A stretch of 17,243 nt of DNA, from positions 1 through 17,243 of the forward strand of contig DIVG01000037.1 of assembly GCA_002422425.1 (NCBI GenBank), written 5' to 3'. The translations under genes and the position numbers were made by a program. Position 1 is the stretch's first letter, and every line of letters starts with the position of its first letter. The notes below the pieces were generated by a model. That model was not told the DNA's origin and searched no databases. It saw only the letters and a list, made by a program, of their open reading frames with translations. Positions 14,691 through 17,243 of this stretch are shown piece after piece. Source of the stretch: Akkermansiaceae bacterium UBA6138 (GTDB lineage Bacteria; Verrucomicrobiota; Verrucomicrobiia; Verrucomicrobiales; DEV007).

Positions 14691-15973
14691 GGCCTGGCCT
14701 CCCCTGCTTTCTCGGCCCGGTAGGCCTCGGCGAGAAGGGTGACGGGATGTTTGACGACGGCGGCCTCACCTAATCCGTTTTGAATCTGCAAATGACAGCC
14801 GGGATTAGCCGTCGCGACAAGGGAAGTTCCGGTGCGCTGAATGCAGGCAATCTTTTCCTGCTGCAATTTCGAGGCCTGTTCAGGCTGGGTGATGTTGTAA
14901 ACTCCGGCGCTGCCGCAGCAGTGCGTCGCATTTTCCAACTCGACAAGCTCGAGCCCGGGCACAGATTTAAGAACTTCGCGCGGCTGGCGCGAGATACCCT
15001 GACCGTGACACAAATGGCAGGCCTCGTGGTAGGTCACCTTTTGAGCGGGAGCTTCTCCGGCCGGCTTTCGGAAGCCGATCGAGACGAGCCACTCGGAAAT
15101 ATCGCGGACCTTCCCGTCCCATTTCACCGCCTTTTCACGGTAGTCGGGATCGCGCCCGAGGAGATGGGAGAAATGTTTCAGATGCGATCCGCAGCCTGCC
15201 GCATTGGTGATGATGGCGTCGAGCGAATCGATCTCGAACTGCTCGATGAGGTGCCGCGCCTGCACCGCCGCCTGCTCAAGGTCGCCGTTGTGGGCATGCA
15301 GCGAACCACAGCACCCCTGCTGACGCGGGGTGAATACCTCGCAGCCGTTCGCTAAGAGGACCTCGACGGTGTCGCGGTTCACTTCGGAAAAAATGAGATC
15401 CTGGACACAGCCGGTGAGCATCCCGACGCGGTGTCCGGTCACAAGGGGTTTTTCCACCTCGGCGATGAGTTCCGTGGAAAAATGACGCCGAACGATCGGC
15501 GTGGTCGGCTCAAGATTCCGCAGGTTGGCGGGAATGAGCCGGAGCACGCCGCTCTTCCTGACAAGCGAACTAAGTCCGCTCGCCTGATAAAAGTAGAGCA
15601 AACGTCCGACAGCATGGAGCATCCACGGTTTTGCAAAAAGCTGTCGCAGGGTGAGCCAGCGCCAGAAGGCACGCTCGGGAGTGAAGAGAACCCCCTGATG
15701 CTCGATCTCGGCGCGGGCATGCTCGAAGAGTTGCGGGTAATCGACGCCGGCGGGACAAGCCGTGGTGCAGGCGAGGCAGCCGAGGCAGTAATACATCTCC
15801 TCGCCGAACTCTTTCGTCACCTCGAGATTCCCGTCGGCGATGGCCCGCATCAGAGCAATGCGACCGCGCGGGCTGTTGCGCTCCTGCCGCGTCTCGAGGT
15901 AAGTCGGACAGCTCGGCAGACACATCCCGCAATGCATGCACTGCTGGACCACTGAGTAGTCGAGATCGGCCAT
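14687..15973 (-). CDS. glcF: Glycolate oxidase iron-sulfur subunit (GlcF-like)
   Basis: A 428-residue electron-transfer subunit for a glycolate/D-lactate-type dehydrogenase. Two ferredoxin 4Fe-4S motifs are complete: CMHCGMCLPSCP (Cys12/15/18/22) and CLGCLACTTACP (Cys63/66/69/73). Between them SPRGRIALMRAIADG is typical of GlcF. Two CCG domains follow, with QGCCGSLHAHNG and HLCHGQG...THCCGSAGVYN. ATG 15973 (MADLDYSVVQQ) is preferred because the family normally has only a short leader before the first cluster. An in-frame ATG at 16099 would add 42 residues, partly encoded by an inverted repeat and by a 9-nt tandem repeat. The glcD-like partner lies upstream, separated by an inserted cassette. 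LutA-like or other CCG proteins are less likely given the GlcD neighbour. Confidence 0.88.
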   Translation of the reverse strand: MADLDYSVVQQCMHCGMCLPSCPTYLETRQERNSPRGRIALMRAIADGNLEVTKEFGEEMYYCLGCLACTTACPAGVDYPQLFEHARAEIEHQGVLFTPERAFWRWLTLRQLFAKPWMLHAVGRLLYFYQASGLSSLVRKSGVLRLIPANLRNLEPTTPIVRRHFSTELIAEVEKPLVTGHRVGMLTGCVQDLIFSEVNRDTVEVLLANGCEVFTPRQQGCCGSLHAHNGDLEQAAVQARHLIEQFEIDSLDAIITNAAGCGSHLKHFSHLLGRDPDYREKAVKWDGKVRDISEWLVSIGFRKPAGEAPAQKVTYHEACHLCHGQGISRQPREVLKSVPGLELVELENATHCCGSAGVYNITQPEQASKLQQEKIACIQRTGTSLVATANPGCHLQIQNGLGEAAVVKHPVTLLAEAYRAEKAGEARP

Positions 15974-15975
15974 GT

Positions 15976-15999
15976 GGCGGAGGGGGCGGAGGGGGCGGA
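15976..15999. repeat. Short 9-nt GC-rich tandem repeat
   Basis: CGGAGGGGG occurs twice with a 9-nt period (from about 15978 and 15987), followed by a third partial CGGA, directly upstream of the preferred glcF start. On the minus strand in the glcF frame it reads Arg-Pro-Leu repeated. It separates the gene from the inserted cassette and contains no recognisable ribosome binding site. Confidence 0.6.
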
Positions 16000-16060
16000 C
16001 CGCAATCGGAGGCGCAGCCGGAGATGGACGACGTGAATCATCTCCACGATTGTCGTCAAA

Positions 16061-16087
16061 TTGACGCTGATCTTCGCTGATTTTTTT
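16061..16087 (+). repeat. Left arm of 27-bp inverted repeat
   Basis: This arm is TTGA, then CGCTGATCTT (16065-16074), CGCTGATTTT (16075-16084) and further T. Its reverse complement equals 16518-16544 at all 27 positions. The arm therefore contains two 10-nt units with a CGCTGAT core. It lies 18 nt beyond the restored stop codon of the GxxExxY gene. Confidence 0.95.
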
Positions 16088-16105
16088 TGGAGTGGACATT
16101 AGGAA

Positions 16106-16506
16106 TCAGAAATATTCGGTCAAGAGGTAGCGTCTCCACTGGAGTCCGGATTTCGGACTGAAATTTAGAAGGTAGCCTAAAGGAGACCGGGTGAGGTGCA
16201 GTAATTGAGCCGTTGCGACTCGTGTTCGGGCTCGAGAGACTTCACGGCTTTCAGTTCTGCGATAATCTTTTCATAGACGATGAGATCGGGAATGTATCGC
16301 TTTTTCAGATCCCTGCCTTTATAGAAGGTTCTCAACTCGCGGAAGGGATCGAAGGGAATCCCCTTCAACTCCAGTTCGAGTTCCAGACACTCCTGATAAA
16401 TCGGCTCCGTCAGCCCGCCACCCATCTGATTATAAACTTCCATCCCCGCGCCGACGAGCCGATACCCTTCCTCACTAAATGGCTCCCGACTTCTAAATCC
16501 CTCCAT
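16106..16506 (-). pseudogene. GxxExxY family PD-(D/E)XK-like protein, frameshifted
   Basis: The open frame starting at ATG 16506 gives 109 residues ending NYCTSPGLL at the stop 16177-16179. It has the family motif GLTEPIY (31-37) and a PD-(D/E)XK-like core YIPDLIVYEKIIAELKAV, with Asp74 and Glu84-x-Lys86 intact. At about 16201 one base appears missing: the frame one step over continues HLTRSPLGYLLNFSP then SGLQWRRYLLTEYF to a TGA at 16108-16106, a typical GxxExxY ending. Restoring one G at 16201 on the plus strand (reading NYLHLTRSPLGYLLNF) would give 133 residues. The biochemical function of the family is not established; a nuclease-like fold is suggested. The break removes roughly the last 30 residues, so activity is doubtful. 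A sequencing error is the alternative. Confidence 0.8.
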
Positions 16507-16517
16507 AAGAAAATCAG

Positions 16518-16544
16518 AAAAAAATCAGCGAAGATCAGCGTCAA
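16518..16544 (-). repeat. Right arm of 27-bp inverted repeat
   Basis: Perfect reverse complement of 16061-16087. Here the 10-nt series is longer: aaaATCAGCG (16521-16530), aagATCAGCG (16531-16540) and tcaATCAGCG (16541-16550), with a degenerate unit at 16511-16520. The arm ends 12 nt upstream of the GxxExxY start codon and overlaps the glcD-like stop codon at 16541-16543. Confidence 0.95.
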
Positions 16545-17243
16545 TCAGCGGTCCCCAAATCGAATATTTTTCCGGGGTTCAATAGTCCGTATGGGTCGAT
16601 CGCGCGCTTCACCTGCTTTAGGAGCGCATAGCTCGCCTCATCGAATTGTCTCGGCAGAAAGGCCTTTTTTGCCAGACCAACTCCGTGCTCGCCAGTAATG
16701 GTGCCACCCAGGGCGATGGTCTTATCGACGATCTCGGAAAGGGCGAGTTCGACGCGTTCCATTTCTTCGTGATCGGTCTCGTCGGTGAGGATGGTGGGGT
16801 GGACATTGCCGTCGCCGAAATGACCGAAGGTCGCAATGTCGAGGCGATGGCGCGCCGCGACTTCTTCCACGTAGGAGACAATCTCGACAAGGCGGCTTCG
16901 CGGCACGGTGACGTCCTCGAGGATGGTCGTCGGCCGTATCCTCGCGAGGGCGGAAAAGGCGCTGCGCCGGGCCGTCGCGAGTCGGGTGGCGTGGGCATCG
17001 TCGGCGGCTTCCTCGACGGAGATGGCGCCATTGTCCCTCGCGATCTCCGCCATCGCGGCAGATTCCTCCGCGACGACGACGGGGTGTCCATCGGTTTCCA
17101 TGAGGACAACCGCGGCGGCACCGGTGGGCAGGCCGACTTTGGCGTAGGCCTCGACACTCGCGCAGGTTTTGCGGTCGAGAAACTCGAGAGTGCAGGGAAT
17201 GATCTGCTTTTCGATGATCTGCGAAACCGTCCGCGCCGCCGCC
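16541..17243 (-). CDS. glcD: Glycolate oxidase FAD-linked subunit (GlcD-like), N-terminus outside the window
   Basis: The last 233 or so residues of an FAD-binding dehydrogenase of the GlcD/D-lactate dehydrogenase family, which oxidises 2-hydroxy acids and passes electrons to GlcF. The frame is open to the window edge, starting ARTVSQIIEKQIIP and KVGLPTGAAAVVLMETDGHP. C-terminal FAD-oxidase motifs are intact: ILEDVTVPRSRL, ATFGHFGDGNVHP (the GHxGDGNxH block) and GGTITGEHGVGLAKK. The protein ends YGLLNPGKIFD, the usual family C-terminus, plus LGTAD. The stop codon and the last two sense codons fall in the right repeat series of the adjacent cassette, so the native end may have been replaced. 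The FAD PP-loop domain lies beyond the window. Confidence 0.9.
   Translation of the reverse strand, partial: AAARTVSQIIEKQIIPCTLEFLDRKTCASVEAYAKVGLPTGAAAVVLMETDGHPVVVAEESAAMAEIARDNGAISVEEAADDAHATRLATARRSAFSALARIRPTTILEDVTVPRSRLVEIVSYVEEVAARHRLDIATFGHFGDGNVHPTILTDETDHEEMERVELALSEIVDKTIALGGTITGEHGVGLAKKAFLPRQFDEASYALLKQVKRAIDPYGLLNPGKIFDLGTAD

Larger units (their letters stand above)
16061..16544 (-). mobile_element. Inverted-repeat-bounded GxxExxY cassette (candidate mobile unit)
   Basis: A 484-bp unit made of one gene closely bounded by perfect 27-bp inverted repeats, placed between glcD-like and glcF-like genes that are normally adjacent. It is visibly AT-richer than its surroundings. It encodes no transposase, and no clear target-site duplication is visible outside the arms (left flank GTCAAA, right flank TCAGCGG). 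It may therefore be a non-autonomous element, a repeat spread by another mechanism, or a nuclease-driven unit. Mobility is inferred from structure and position only. Confidence 0.45.

Noticed and set aside
16075..16090. The T8 run at 16081-16088 as an intrinsic terminator
   Set aside because: No local G/C hairpin precedes it on the plus strand, no plus-strand gene ends there, and the run is part of the inverted repeat arm.
16143..16159. AGTCCG/CGGACT hairpin (16143-16159)
   Set aside because: It falls inside the restored coding part of the GxxExxY gene and is short; no independent role is supported.

Overview
The window reads as a chromosomal segment of a GC-rich Gram-negative bacterium, most likely of the Verrucomicrobiota (Planctomycetota less likely). 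This is an inference from family content: a secreted PQQ-like beta-propeller protein with a DWPQWRGPxRNG start, an FAD oxidoreductase with a golvesin/Xly-type C-terminal domain, a DUF6868 protein, a GT4 enzyme starting GGMYCGSCLRDNAL, and a GxxExxY gene inside short repeats. No rRNA, tRNA or CRISPR array was seen. Genes are dense and on both strands; many starts lack a clear Shine-Dalgarno sequence.

Layout. 1-396 is the tail of an unrecognised Pro/Ala/Thr-rich protein. 478-2838 holds a polytopic GT39-type glycosyltransferase and a DPM1-like GT2 enzyme, a plausible pair that makes and then uses a polyprenyl-phosphate sugar. A small putative lipoprotein follows (2905-3309), convergent with a ROK-family sugar kinase (3317-4339, minus). 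Divergent from the kinase is an exported FAD oxidoreductase (4528-6825), followed by a PAS-AraC regulator (6909-7679). A GT4 glycosyltransferase (7725-9032, minus) is divergent from a secreted PQQ-like beta-propeller protein (9133-10695), which precedes a two-helix membrane protein (10723-11238). A DUF6868 protein (11249-11491, minus) is divergent from a TrkH/KtrB-TrkA/KtrA potassium uptake pair (11659-14161). After a hairpin-rich gap, the minus strand carries a glycolate-oxidase-like operon running from the right window edge leftwards: glcD-like (partial), a GxxExxY cassette, glcF-like, and a MauE/DoxX membrane protein.

The most notable object is the cassette at 16061-16544. It has perfect 27-bp inverted repeats, each built of 10-nt units with the core ATCAGCG, closely flanking one GxxExxY (PD-(D/E)XK-like) gene. 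It sits between the glcD and glcF partners, appears to supply the glcD stop codon, and opens a repeat-coded, in-frame N-terminal extension for glcF. The gene itself carries a single-base frameshift at about 16201; shifting frame restores a typical family C-terminus that ends 18 nt before the left repeat. The whole looks like a small, possibly mobilisable repeat-nuclease unit whose nuclease has decayed.
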